This document shows, piece by piece, positions 6,495 to 15,161 of a DNA stretch of 36,570 nucleotides (positions within the stretch are counted from its first letter, which is position 1; every line of letters starts with the position of its first letter). Source of the DNA: Crocinitomicaceae bacterium. GTDB taxonomy: Bacteria; Bacteroidota; Bacteroidia; Flavobacteriales_D; Crocinitomicaceae. The position numbers and the translations under genes are program-made. The stretch lies in NCBI GenBank assembly GCA_029252405.1, contig JAQXBM010000038.1:1-36570 (forward strand), read 5' to 3'. The notes beneath the pieces were generated by a model. It searched no databases. It saw only the letters and a list, made by a program, of their open reading frames with translations, and was not told where the DNA came from.

Positions 6495-8759
6495 ATGATG
6501 CCTACTAAATATCTGCGAGCGATCCTCGCATTTTCTTTTTTGTTCCTCTTTACGAATTTCGGACACTCACAAAACCTCTTCGATATTGATTCGATTCGTA
6601 CAATCGAAATTGATTTTTACGATGCTAACTGGGACCCTATTTTGGATTCCTTGGCAGAACTAGGTGTTGGAACAGGAAGCGGTTCAGAGAGAATTCTAGC
6701 GGATGTCACCATTGACGGAGTTCAATTCGATAGCTGCGGTGTTCGATACAAAGGAAACAGCTCGATGGATACAACGAGTGACAAAAACCCTTTCAACATC
6801 GACCTGAATTGGGTTGTTGCAGGGCAGAAATATATGGGTAAAAACAAATTGAAACTTGCGAATCAATATACGGATCCAAGTATGATTCGTGAGACGTTAA
6901 CCTATGAAATCGCGAATAAGTACATGGATGGTCCGCACGCGAGCTTCGTGAAGCTATTCATTAATGGTGATTACCGTGGGATTTACACGAACACAGAATC
7001 TGTCGACAACGAATTCTTAGATACTTATTACGGATCGAGTAATAATCCATTTTTTAAGTGTGACCCCGTTTCTTTCGATCTCGCCGGAGGAAACTCGAAC
7101 CTAGCATATTTAGCCGACACAACTGATTATGACTCATTGTATTTTATGAAGTCAAGTTACGGAACTGAAGAACTTCAAACGCTTTGCTATAACCTGAGCA
7201 ACAATGTTTCTAACATCGAACAATATTTAGATGTCGATAGGGCGTTCTGGTTTCTCGCATTGAGTAGCGCTCTTGTTCACAATGACGGGTACACGGCGTT
7301 TCAGCACAATTACTACCTCTATAAAATGGACAATGGTCGCTGGAGTATTGTTATTTGGGATGTGAACATGTCCTTTGGGGGATTGGTCTTTAACGGAACG
7401 AATTTTCTTCCTTTAAGTTTGGGCGCCATGCAGACACAGGATCCTTACCTCCACGAATCAAATTTCAACATTCGTCCGCTCATTGCTCAACTATTGAACG
7501 TACCTAAGTACAAGAAAATATACACAGCCCATTTCAAGACCATCATGGAGGAGAATATTTCCAATGGTGATTACGTACAACGTGGAATAGCCATGACCAA
7601 CTTGATTGATGCAGATATGCAAAATGAACCTTACAATGATTACACCTATGCCCAGTTTTCTGATAATCTTTACGATGATATTGGAGCATGGTTCAGTCTC
7701 AGGCCTGGAATTGTAAATCTAATGGAGGAAAGAGACGTATACATCAGCTCACTCCCAGAATTTCAAGCAGCACAGCCAATAATTTCAACTATTTCCACGA
7801 GCTCAAATCAACCTCCAGCGTTTTCCAATGTTGATTTCAACGCAGAAGTAAGCAACGCACAGTCGGTGTTTTTAGGATATCGAAGCAATCATTTTGATGT
7901 GTTTACGAAGGTTGAAATGTTCGATGACGGATTAAATAATGATGGCGCTGCTGGAGACGGCGTGTACGGAACTACTATTTCAATTGGATCTTCGGACATG
8001 GAATATTATTTCTACGCCTTGAATGCAGCTGCTGCTAAATTCTCACCTTTACGAGCGCAGTATGAGTTTTATACCTTGTCACCAGAAAAAGGAGTCGTGA
8101 TTAATGAAATTGACGCGATTAACATCAACAATGGATTGGATCAGAACTTTGAATTCGACGATTGGATTGAATTGTATAACAACTCAACGGATGCGATTTC
8201 TTTGGATGGATATTACCTTTCGGATGAATATAGCAACTTGAACAAATGGGCATTCCCAGACACGACAATCGGACCAGGAGAATACCTCATCATTTGGGCG
8301 GATATGGACAGCTTCCAAACTGGACTTCACGCGAATTTTGCGTTGGATCAATTTGGAGAAAGTGTATTCCTCACTGATAATTTTGGCTTCTTGACAGATC
8401 AGGTGACTTTCCCTCTTCAGGAAGATTACACGACTTGGGGAAGGTATCCGAACGGAACCGGAAACTTCACGAAACTCTTTCCTTCTTTCAATGCTGAAAA
8501 CATGACGCCATTGGAAATTGAAGAAGGTACAATTGTCGATGTTCAGGTGTATCCGAATCCAACTTCTGGAGAAACCACCGTTTTCTTTTCTGAAAACACC
8601 AACGCTCAACTTCGCTTGACAAACATGATGGGGCAACTAGTCTTGGAAGGTGAATTGAACACTACGAATGAGTTCGTGTTCGATGCCAGTGAGTTTGATG
8701 CTGGAATGTATTTTTTGACAACTTCCGAGGGTGAATCCCTGAAGATTGTTGTCGAGTAA
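6495..8759 (+). CDS. CotH-like kinase domain protein with lamin-tail domain and T9SS type A signal
   Basis: This 754-residue exported protein has a signal peptide (MMPTKYLRAILAFSFLFLFTNFGHSQ). A CotH-like domain spans about residues 30-430, with the conserved VRYKGNSS (83-90) and the catalytic-region motif WDVN (Asp289). CotH of Bacillus is a secretory protein kinase, but bacterial surface homologues are largely uncharacterised. A lamin-tail domain (LTD) follows at about 534-675, opening GVVINEIDAIN and containing DDWIELYNN. A type A T9SS sorting domain occupies 683-754, with YPNPTSG and a strand-rich end. The product is therefore expected to be moved across the outer membrane and anchored or released at the surface. 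The frame extends upstream to a GTG at 6414, but that lies next to the terminator and precedes the signal peptide, so the ATG at 6495 is chosen. Confidence 0.88.
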   Translation: MMPTKYLRAILAFSFLFLFTNFGHSQNLFDIDSIRTIEIDFYDANWDPILDSLAELGVGTGSGSERILADVTIDGVQFDSCGVRYKGNSSMDTTSDKNPFNIDLNWVVAGQKYMGKNKLKLANQYTDPSMIRETLTYEIANKYMDGPHASFVKLFINGDYRGIYTNTESVDNEFLDTYYGSSNNPFFKCDPVSFDLAGGNSNLAYLADTTDYDSLYFMKSSYGTEELQTLCYNLSNNVSNIEQYLDVDRAFWFLALSSALVHNDGYTAFQHNYYLYKMDNGRWSIVIWDVNMSFGGLVFNGTNFLPLSLGAMQTQDPYLHESNFNIRPLIAQLLNVPKYKKIYTAHFKTIMEENISNGDYVQRGIAMTNLIDADMQNEPYNDYTYAQFSDNLYDDIGAWFSLRPGIVNLMEERDVYISSLPEFQAAQPIISTISTSSNQPPAFSNVDFNAEVSNAQSVFLGYRSNHFDVFTKVEMFDDGLNNDGAAGDGVYGTTISIGSSDMEYYFYALNAAAAKFSPLRAQYEFYTLSPEKGVVINEIDAININNGLDQNFEFDDWIELYNNSTDAISLDGYYLSDEYSNLNKWAFPDTTIGPGEYLIIWADMDSFQTGLHANFALDQFGESVFLTDNFGFLTDQVTFPLQEDYTTWGRYPNGTGNFTKLFPSFNAENMTPLEIEEGTIVDVQVYPNPTSGETTVFFSENTNAQLRLTNMMGQLVLEGELNTTNEFVFDASEFDAGMYFLTTSEGESLKIVVE

Positions 8760-8797
8760 TTTGATCCGTATGCAAGAAATCGGACAGATAAAAAGAG

Positions 8798-8834
8798 AAG
8801 GCTGAATCCCCTTTTTAAATTGGAATTCAGCCTT
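8798..8834. terminator. Bidirectional terminator between convergent genes
   Basis: AAGGCTGAATCC (8798-8809) pairs with GGAATTCAGCCTT (8822-8834) with one bulged base. The plus direction ends in TTTT; on the minus strand the hairpin is followed by CTCTTTTT. It sits between the stop codons of the CotH-like gene and the metzincin-like gene and can serve both. Confidence 0.75.
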
Positions 8835-8865
8835 TTAGTGAACGTGGTTACTCTACTATTGCATC

Positions 8866-11800
8866 TTACTTCTCTATATTTAGTTCTATTTCTGCCGTCG
8901 ATTCCGCGTGCTCTTTATCGACTACGCTTACCGTAATAACATGTTTGCCAACAGGTAAATAAGCATCAATTTCAGAACCCTTACCTAAAAACCCTGAAAC
9001 ATCCGATTTCCATGTGATTTGATCATCGCGAAGAAAACCATCTTCGAAATCCATTGCTTTGGCCTTAAGCGTGAACACATCCCATTGATGAATGTTCGAA
9101 ATCATTTCATGGGTTAAAATTTCGACTGTTGGAGCTCTATTCGGAATGATGAAATGTGGAGTTATTTTTGAATCGATGTGGAAACCGTCAGTCACCGTCA
9201 ACCTGAATAATCCAATGTAACTCGCTTTTAAATCAATCAACTCTAAATCAAGGGCTGTTTCTCCTGGATTTATCTTTTTAATTAACTTCCACGATTTACC
9301 TCCATCGTGACTGTATTGGAGCATTCCCGTTAATTCGTTCTTGTCTTTATCACTCACATCCCAACTGAGTTGACAACTTTTTTCAAGAACTTCTCTATAC
9401 TTTGGACCTGCAAATGATTTGATAACAGGAGGGTTTTTAGATGACCCTACGGATTCTATCTTCTTACCGTAAGCATAAAATAATAAATCTCCACCCTCTA
9501 TATTTGCGGGTACGTACATGATAAAATGTTTTGGTTTATTGTAGGATGAGCCCTCGCTGTCATTCATTAACTGAATTGAGCTTTTGTAAGCAGAATTTCC
9601 TTTTTCATCAACCATAACAAGATCAAGTTGACTTTTGTTCTTTTCTTGCAGTTGAAAGGCTTCTGCGATCTTCATTTGATCTCCAGTTGCTGGCAATAAA
9701 GGCTGTAGTTTCAACTCGTTCTTTTTCGGATCGTACTCGCCAATAAGAAGTTTGTAGGGATAGTTACCATACATATAATCTTCTCTGGTAAGGGCGTTTA
9801 TTTTCACGGAGCCCTCTACTGGTTCTTCACCACAAAATATACCTGACATAATTGAATGGGTATTTCCTCCAAAATTATTTTGTCCGCCACAACTTCTTTC
9901 GGCTTCTTGGTATGTATCGAACAATTTCTTTTGATTGTTTTTACAATAGAACTTCTGTACCAAAGGTATGCCAGGACCGCATGGATTTAACTTTGTATGA
10001 ATCTCCTCGTAGTGTCCTTTGTTAATCCATCTATCCGCACAATATGTCATTAGCTCTTTTGTATTTGGAGGAATAGGTACGGGAATGGTTCGGTGAGTGG
10101 CAAATCCCCAAATCGTATTTTGAACGTCACTCGTATCGCCTATGAAATGTCCCGTAGGACTTTCATCTCTGCAATCTCCACCTTCACGACCATTGCACTC
10201 GATATGACAAATATTGAACAAATGCGTAAACTCATGCGCGGTAACCCTTCCACCGAAGGGGTGTTTCCAATGATCGGTCACATTATTGATCGTGATCCGA
10301 TGATTTCTAGGAAGGTCAATAACGTCAATATTATATGGAGAATAGGCAAAGTACTGGCCACAGGCTGTATTAAAAACAAAAGGATTGTATTTACGGGTGT
10401 CTGGACCATAAGAGGTGCCGTTTCTAAACCATTTACTCGTGGCTGGGCTAATCATACCGTACCATATATGTTTCACCATGGATGGACCGGGCGAATAAGT
10501 GAATGCATCGTATGCCGATAAATGAGCGACAATATCCGCAAAATCATTCTCGTCCTCATCCTCAAGGTTATATTCATCACCAATATGCCAAAGATGCAAA
10601 TACGGCTCGATGATTTCAGAATCATAATATTCTAGCAAATCAGTCTGTGATAAAGGATACATATTCCTAACGTAGTTTGAAATAAACGCGTAATTATCGT
10701 GATCCAGGGGCGGATTTCCGGGCTTGTGCGTATGAATTCGCAACCTGGTAAAAGCGAGAGGATTGGTGTCGACAAACTGAACGGTAATTGTCGTGTCATC
10801 GTTCGTGTAATTTGACTGACTCGATTCGCTATACGTACGAGCAGTAAATGAAATTTCACCCGGTTCTTTCATCCAATCGTAAGGAACATAAAAGTTGAAA
10901 GAACGCTCTAAATCTCCCCGGTCGAATGGTCCAGGCTGAACATCCGTGTAATAGTTTTGATTTCTAGCACAAGGCAGCATATTCCCAGCCGCATCGTAAT
11001 TACAGTAAGCTCTTAAAATGGGAGTTTGAGGATCGTTTGGGTTCCCTGTAAAAGCAGTTAGTTGTTGTCCGTTCTTTTCAGCTGTTAAAATACATGTCGC
11101 TCCTAAAACTGGAGCATTTTCGGCTTCCACGTACACCCGAACCCATGTTCGTTTCTTTCTGATCAACGTAACCGAATTATCTAAATCTTGAAGTCCCTGC
11201 GTTACTTCAATCCCTACAATATCTAAATCTGAAGGTGCAGGACCTTGATTGAAAAAGAACCTAAATTGAGAGGTTTGACGTTCGTCCGTCGTATCCGTAG
11301 AGATAATATAGCCTCCTTCAACAAACGTATTCGGGTCTAAATTAAACGATCGATCTAAATTCCCCATTCCATTGACATGCACACGCCTGCGAATTGTGTC
11401 AAAATTGTCATCGTTTTCATGAAAAATCAGCACATCCAAATTTTGATTGGGCTGGTACCCTCTTCCGTGAATCACAATGTCGCTGCCTGGACCTACCCAC
11501 AAAGGGAAATCGCGCCGTGCATACATTTCATCACCGTAAACGGTCAAAACAGGATAATTAAACACAAAGGTGTCAACACTGGACTGCCCTGATTCATCTG
11601 TTGCTCTGATCACATACGTTCCGAAGGAATTAAAGATGTACTTGTTGTCCAAAGTGTACAAATTGGGAATGTTGAATGATCCACGATGGTTTGTTCTACC
11701 TTGGTTTATTTGAACTTCCCTTCCGTTGAAATTGGTAGTAACCGTAATGTCTTCATTTGGAGCGAAGTTGTTTCCAGAGAACCTGTTTAGAATCCAATCG

Positions 11801-12339
11801 TCGATTCCAAAGTTTCCATGCGACTTAACGCTTAATTCAACTTCAGGTTCTCCCTGAAAGGTGAATCTTTCCCAAGAATAGCACATCGTTCGATCAAAAG
11901 CATAGAGCAAAAGCTCATCGAAGGGATGAGAAAGCTCGTAATCCTCAAACTGACTCGAACTAAAGCGAAAGTCGAAAGTACCTCGGTCGTTACAATAAGC
12001 CAAAGAAGCGAGGATGACTTCACTCGTCGCTTCATTCACGATGTAAATGCGGACCAATGAAGAAGGAGTATACCCAAAACCATTCGTGGTGAAAACGCTT
12101 TGAGCATTTCCCGCTTTGGGGCTGGTATTCATGTCAGGCCGAACTTCTCGGCAATTTTCATCTCCCAAATATTCAATAATCGTATCAATGTGCGCACCAA
12201 TGTGAGGGTGCCTAATCGAACCGTCTCTTCCGAACTCGAACTCTTCAGGTTGAGGGATTCCAGGGTTTTGACCATAGGATGAAAGTGAAAAGGTCAAGAG
12301 CAGTAGTAGTAATTTTGAAGTTAGTGTGGGCGTTTTCAT
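8866..12339 (-). CDS. Large secreted metzincin-like zinc metalloprotease
   Basis: This 1157-residue protein begins with a signal peptide (MKTPTLTSKLLLLLLTFSLSSYGQ). Three beta-sandwich-like modules follow (about residues 75-165, 180-265, 283-365; the third contains GRGYQPNQN). A stretch starting IEVTQGLQ (residue 377) resembles a domain seen next to metallopeptidase domains. The catalytic site is HEFTHLFNICH (702-712): His702, Glu703, His706 and a third ligand His712, in metzincin spacing but with Asn709 in place of the usual Gly. A Met-turn candidate, LMTYC with Met764, lies 52 residues downstream. Many cysteines surround the site (HIEC, GGDC). The C-terminal part has further Ig/PKD-like modules (about 980-1157). 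No T9SS sorting domain is present, so it may be periplasmic or leave by another route. It is a monocistronic gene convergent with the CotH-like gene. Substrate is unknown. Confidence 0.75.
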   Translation of the reverse strand: MKTPTLTSKLLLLLLTFSLSSYGQNPGIPQPEEFEFGRDGSIRHPHIGAHIDTIIEYLGDENCREVRPDMNTSPKAGNAQSVFTTNGFGYTPSSLVRIYIVNEATSEVILASLAYCNDRGTFDFRFSSSQFEDYELSHPFDELLLYAFDRTMCYSWERFTFQGEPEVELSVKSHGNFGIDDWILNRFSGNNFAPNEDITVTTNFNGREVQINQGRTNHRGSFNIPNLYTLDNKYIFNSFGTYVIRATDESGQSSVDTFVFNYPVLTVYGDEMYARRDFPLWVGPGSDIVIHGRGYQPNQNLDVLIFHENDDNFDTIRRRVHVNGMGNLDRSFNLDPNTFVEGGYIISTDTTDERQTSQFRFFFNQGPAPSDLDIVGIEVTQGLQDLDNSVTLIRKKRTWVRVYVEAENAPVLGATCILTAEKNGQQLTAFTGNPNDPQTPILRAYCNYDAAGNMLPCARNQNYYTDVQPGPFDRGDLERSFNFYVPYDWMKEPGEISFTARTYSESSQSNYTNDDTTITVQFVDTNPLAFTRLRIHTHKPGNPPLDHDNYAFISNYVRNMYPLSQTDLLEYYDSEIIEPYLHLWHIGDEYNLEDEDENDFADIVAHLSAYDAFTYSPGPSMVKHIWYGMISPATSKWFRNGTSYGPDTRKYNPFVFNTACGQYFAYSPYNIDVIDLPRNHRITINNVTDHWKHPFGGRVTAHEFTHLFNICHIECNGREGGDCRDESPTGHFIGDTSDVQNTIWGFATHRTIPVPIPPNTKELMTYCADRWINKGHYEEIHTKLNPCGPGIPLVQKFYCKNNQKKLFDTYQEAERSCGGQNNFGGNTHSIMSGIFCGEEPVEGSVKINALTREDYMYGNYPYKLLIGEYDPKKNELKLQPLLPATGDQMKIAEAFQLQEKNKSQLDLVMVDEKGNSAYKSSIQLMNDSEGSSYNKPKHFIMYVPANIEGGDLLFYAYGKKIESVGSSKNPPVIKSFAGPKYREVLEKSCQLSWDVSDKDKNELTGMLQYSHDGGKSWKLIKKINPGETALDLELIDLKASYIGLFRLTVTDGFHIDSKITPHFIIPNRAPTVEILTHEMISNIHQWDVFTLKAKAMDFEDGFLRDDQITWKSDVSGFLGKGSEIDAYLPVGKHVITVSVVDKEHAESTAEIELNIEK

Positions 12340-12671
12340 AGGCTGTATTTACATTTTTGGTTATCGTCCGGAAACAGGAAAGCAACTAACTAGAAAGTGT
12401 TTATTGCTTATTGCTTCGCTCCCCACTCTTTCAGTGAGGAATTCTTTGAATAAGGTTTTAAAAAGGTTTGTATTGATGTCAATCGCAAAGTAATTCTCCG
12501 CGCCTCGCAAGGCGAATCGAAACAACTCTTTTGATTTATTTGACATAATAGTGGTATGAAAGTGCATTTAGGCTCGTCCAATCTCCGCCTTTCCGACGAG
12601 GAGTTGTTGAGCTTTGATCACAAGTATATCAAGACGGTTTCGGAAAAGAATCTCATATTATAAAATGAGAC
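12340..12671. other. Intergenic region with weak coding signs only
   Basis: These 332 bp separate two minus-strand genes. A 35-codon frame on the plus strand (12556-12663, MKVHLGSSNLRLSDEELLSF...) and a 68-codon frame on the minus strand (12361-12567) both look mildly protein-like, but neither has a recognisable domain or a clear promoter. A 5-bp hairpin CGCCT-CGCA-AGGCG lies at 12500-12513. A near-perfect palindrome AAATGAG-A-CTCATTT (12663-12677) overlaps the end of the AraC-type gene and may help end its transcript. I would not annotate a gene here. Confidence 0.4.
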
Positions 12672-13790
12672 TCATTTGTTTGAGATAAAGTCTTTTGGAG
12701 TAGTAGACGTATGGCGCTTGAAGGCCCGATAGAAGGAGGCTTTGCTATTAAAACCTGCATCAAACGCAACATTTTCGATTGTTTCTTTTTTATCGTCGAA
12801 ATTCGATAAAAGTTCCTTCGCAAAATCAATTCGATAGGAGTTCACATAATCTGAAAAGTTCATTTTATACTCCGTGTTAATTACCGAAGAAATTTGGTGA
12901 ATGGGAATTCCTGTTTGGTCAAACAGTTTTCGTTGATTAAACCCAGAGTCGAGATATGGTTTTTCTTCCCGAAAGAATAAATCGATTTCATCTAAATACG
13001 CTCGTTCTGCATTGCTGATTGTTGTGCCCCCCTGTTCAGTTTTTCCACTGTTCGAAACATTCGTTTCCAAAACAGACCAAAAATTCTTATTAAACTTTGT
13101 AAACGTAAATAATACGAATAGGTAAAACAAGTTCATTGCAATGGGAAGGAAGAAGAACTCAGCTAAAAATTGCGATGTTAAGAAATACATTGCAACGGTA
13201 AACAGATATACCATAATGATGAATAGGAATAACTTCTTACTATACAAATACGCCTCTTTTACAATGTTAAACTTCGTGTTATCCTTTGTATCGAGCTTCC
13301 TAAAGATGACAGATGCAATCTCGATAAAAATGATCAATTGAGAGATATAAAAGAGGGTGTTGTGCAGTTCGAATTCTGGAGCTGGGAAATTATTTATCAT
13401 TTGATCCACAAAGCGGTCAAATGCGCTTTGACCTTTAATAATGAATTGAATGATCATAACGATCACGGCTATGATGTTGAGATAAGCTGATACGGCGCCA
13501 ACACTAAAGTGATTCACTTTCTTGTTCAACACTGCCAATAAATGCAATCGAAGAACCAACCCGAAGAAAATGGAGCTTATGGAAGATATCGAAAAGGTAT
13601 ATGGTAACAGCCAACGATAATCAGCAAACAATACATAATTGTGCAAAAGATTAAATATTGGAATAAAAATCAGATAGCTTAAATACTTTGAAGGCTTACT
13701 GGGAGCTATTGTTACGCGCATGGCAAAAAACAGTCCCAAAAAATAGAACACCGAAAACAAGTTAAGGTAAAGGATCATCTGTTTGTCCAT
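12672..13790 (-). CDS. Membrane-anchored AraC-family transcriptional regulator
   Basis: This 372-residue protein has about six or seven hydrophobic segments in residues 1-230 and a C-terminal AraC-type DNA-binding domain (about 275-372). The second helix-turn-helix is recognisable in NVAFDAGFNSKASFYRAFKRHT, followed by TTPKDF. This architecture of an integral-membrane sensor half joined to an AraC domain is common in Bacteroidota, where the signal and targets are usually unknown. The ATG at 13790 places the first helix at the N-terminus. The gene is isolated: a terminator at 13822-13852 lies upstream and a 332-bp gap downstream. No neighbouring gene clearly indicates its regulon; the metzincin-like gene downstream on the same strand is the nearest candidate. 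Confidence 0.88.
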   Translation of the reverse strand: MDKQMILYLNLFSVFYFLGLFFAMRVTIAPSKPSKYLSYLIFIPIFNLLHNYVLFADYRWLLPYTFSISSISSIFFGLVLRLHLLAVLNKKVNHFSVGAVSAYLNIIAVIVMIIQFIIKGQSAFDRFVDQMINNFPAPEFELHNTLFYISQLIIFIEIASVIFRKLDTKDNTKFNIVKEAYLYSKKLFLFIIMVYLFTVAMYFLTSQFLAEFFFLPIAMNLFYLFVLFTFTKFNKNFWSVLETNVSNSGKTEQGGTTISNAERAYLDEIDLFFREEKPYLDSGFNQRKLFDQTGIPIHQISSVINTEYKMNFSDYVNSYRIDFAKELLSNFDDKKETIENVAFDAGFNSKASFYRAFKRHTSTTPKDFISNK

Positions 13791-13821
13791 CAGTGGAAAG
13801 GTTACGCAGAGTTTACAAACA

Positions 13822-13852
13822 AAAAAGACGCTTCCAACGAAAGCGTCTTTTT
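13822..13852 (-). terminator. Rho-independent terminator
   Basis: AAAAAGACGCTT (13822-13833) pairs perfectly with AAGCGTCTTTTT (13841-13852) around a 7-nt loop. It lies 18 nt past the stop of the minus-strand lipoprotein gene, whose transcript it should end. The flanking A/T runs would allow function on both strands. Confidence 0.82.
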
Positions 13853-13869
13853 CAATATTTTAGTTGAAC

Positions 13870-14358
13870 CTATTGCTCAATAATCTGAATATCATGTAAA
13901 ATCGTGTACGACTCAGGAATCGCAGGAATCACAACGTAATTCTCTAGGAAACGCTGCTGCTCACATTGCGCCTCTTTACATTGAGTAACCGTAATCTTAT
14001 AGGTTGCAGTCGAGTTATCATGATCAATGAACACTTCTCTTGATAAAAAGTGATTACAATTTAACGTTATTGGATAAGCCAAAATGCTGTAAGCACTGAA
14101 GTTGAATGGAGAACGTGTAAATCCATTGTCTGCACTCATCTCAAACTTGTTTACTAAGGGAGAGTTACTGTGAACATGGTATTCCGAATCCATGTCGTAT
14201 GTCTGGTATCCGCTTAATGGGTAAATTGCTACATCCGTAATAATTTCACCAGCATCAACGTTTTCACCTTCAATTTTACATTTCTTGCACGAAGAAAGTC
14301 CGATTAAAAGCACTGAAAGAAACAGAACTGATATAGTGTAGAATTTAAATTTGCGCAT
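13870..14358 (-). CDS. Hypothetical lipoprotein
   Basis: This 162-residue protein has a lipoprotein signal ending GLSSC, with Cys24 as the lipidation site. The mature part begins KKCKIEG, is rich in beta-strand-like sequence, and contains five further cysteines (for example the CKEAQC pair). I recognise no family. It follows lptB by 65 bp on the same strand, which is long enough for its own promoter, and it ends at a strong terminator. The ATG at 14358 is the only start that preserves the complete signal peptide. A surface or periplasmic role is inferred only from the signal. Confidence 0.75.
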   Translation of the reverse strand: MRKFKFYTISVLFLSVLLIGLSSCKKCKIEGENVDAGEIITDVAIYPLSGYQTYDMDSEYHVHSNSPLVNKFEMSADNGFTRSPFNFSAYSILAYPITLNCNHFLSREVFIDHDNSTATYKITVTQCKEAQCEQQRFLENYVVIPAIPESYTILHDIQIIEQ

Positions 14359-14423
14359 AACTGATCGCGTTTGTGTTAACTAGTAAAGTATAAATTTAGC
14401 CTTTTTTTACGAGACCTTAAAAA

Positions 14424-15152
14424 TTATTTCTTTCGAAGTACAAAATTCTGACCAAGATAGACACTCCGAACACGTTCATTTGCAGCCAATTCCTCAGGCT
14501 TACCCGAAAACAGCACTTCACCCTCGTAAAGCAAATAGGCACGATCTGTAATTGAAAGTGTCTCCTGAACGTTGTGATCCGTGATCAGAACTCCAATATT
14601 TCGTTGCTTCAATTCTGAGACAATCGTTTGAATATCTTCCACGGCAATTGGATCAACTCCTGCAAAAGGTTCATCCAACAATACAAACTTCGGATTCGTT
14701 GCTAGTGCCCGAGCGATCTCTGTTCTTCGTTTCTCCCCACCCGACAGTCGATTTCCGAGCGTCTTGCGAACATGTCCTAAGCTAAACTCATCTATCAATT
14801 GTTCCAATCTTGCTTCGCGCTCTTGTTTCGTCGACTTCGTCATTTCCAAAATCGCCATGATGTTGTCCTCCACGCTCAGTTTCCTGAATACCGAAACTTC
14901 CTGTGGTAAATAGCCAATTCCCATCTGAGCTCGGCGATACATCGGCAAATTCGTCACTTCCGTTTCATCCAAAAACACTTTTCCGGAATCAGGAGTCACG
15001 AGCCCCACAATCATATAAAATGACGTTGTTTTTCCTGCTCCATTTGGTCCAAGAAGTCCAACAATTTCACCCTGTTTCACTTCAACAGAAATCCCTTTTA
15101 CGACTTTACGACCTTTGTATGCCTTCGCGATTTTATCTGTGTGTAATTTCAT
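14424..15152 (-). CDS. lptB: LPS export ABC transporter ATP-binding protein LptB
   Basis: This 242-residue cytoplasmic ATPase powers extraction of lipopolysaccharide from the inner membrane together with LptF/LptG. Walker A is GPNGAGKTT (35-43), the Q-loop region includes [10 protein letters not shown], the signature is LSGGE (136-140) and Walker B is FVLLDE (156-161), with the switch His in ITDHNVQET. The close spacing [15 protein letters not shown] and the tail YLGQNF are typical of LptB. It lies 9 nt after the DUF5686 gene, apparently in one transcript with tatC. lptF, lptG, lptA and lptC are not in the window. Confidence 0.94.
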   Translation of the reverse strand: MKLHTDKIAKAYKGRKVVKGISVEVKQGEIVGLLGPNGAGKTTSFYMIVGLVTPDSGKVFLDETEVTNLPMYRRAQMGIGYLPQEVSVFRKLSVEDNIMAILEMTKSTKQEREARLEQLIDEFSLGHVRKTLGNRLSGGEKRRTEIARALATNPKFVLLDEPFAGVDPIAVEDIQTIVSELKQRNIGVLITDHNVQETLSITDRAYLLYEGEVLFSGKPEELAANERVRSVYLGQNFVLRKK

Positions 15153-15161
15153 AGTTTTTCC

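Noticed and set aside
8184-8636. 150-codon open frame on the minus strand
   Set aside because: Antisense to the lamin-tail and sorting domains of the CotH-like protein; no domain and no regulatory signal.
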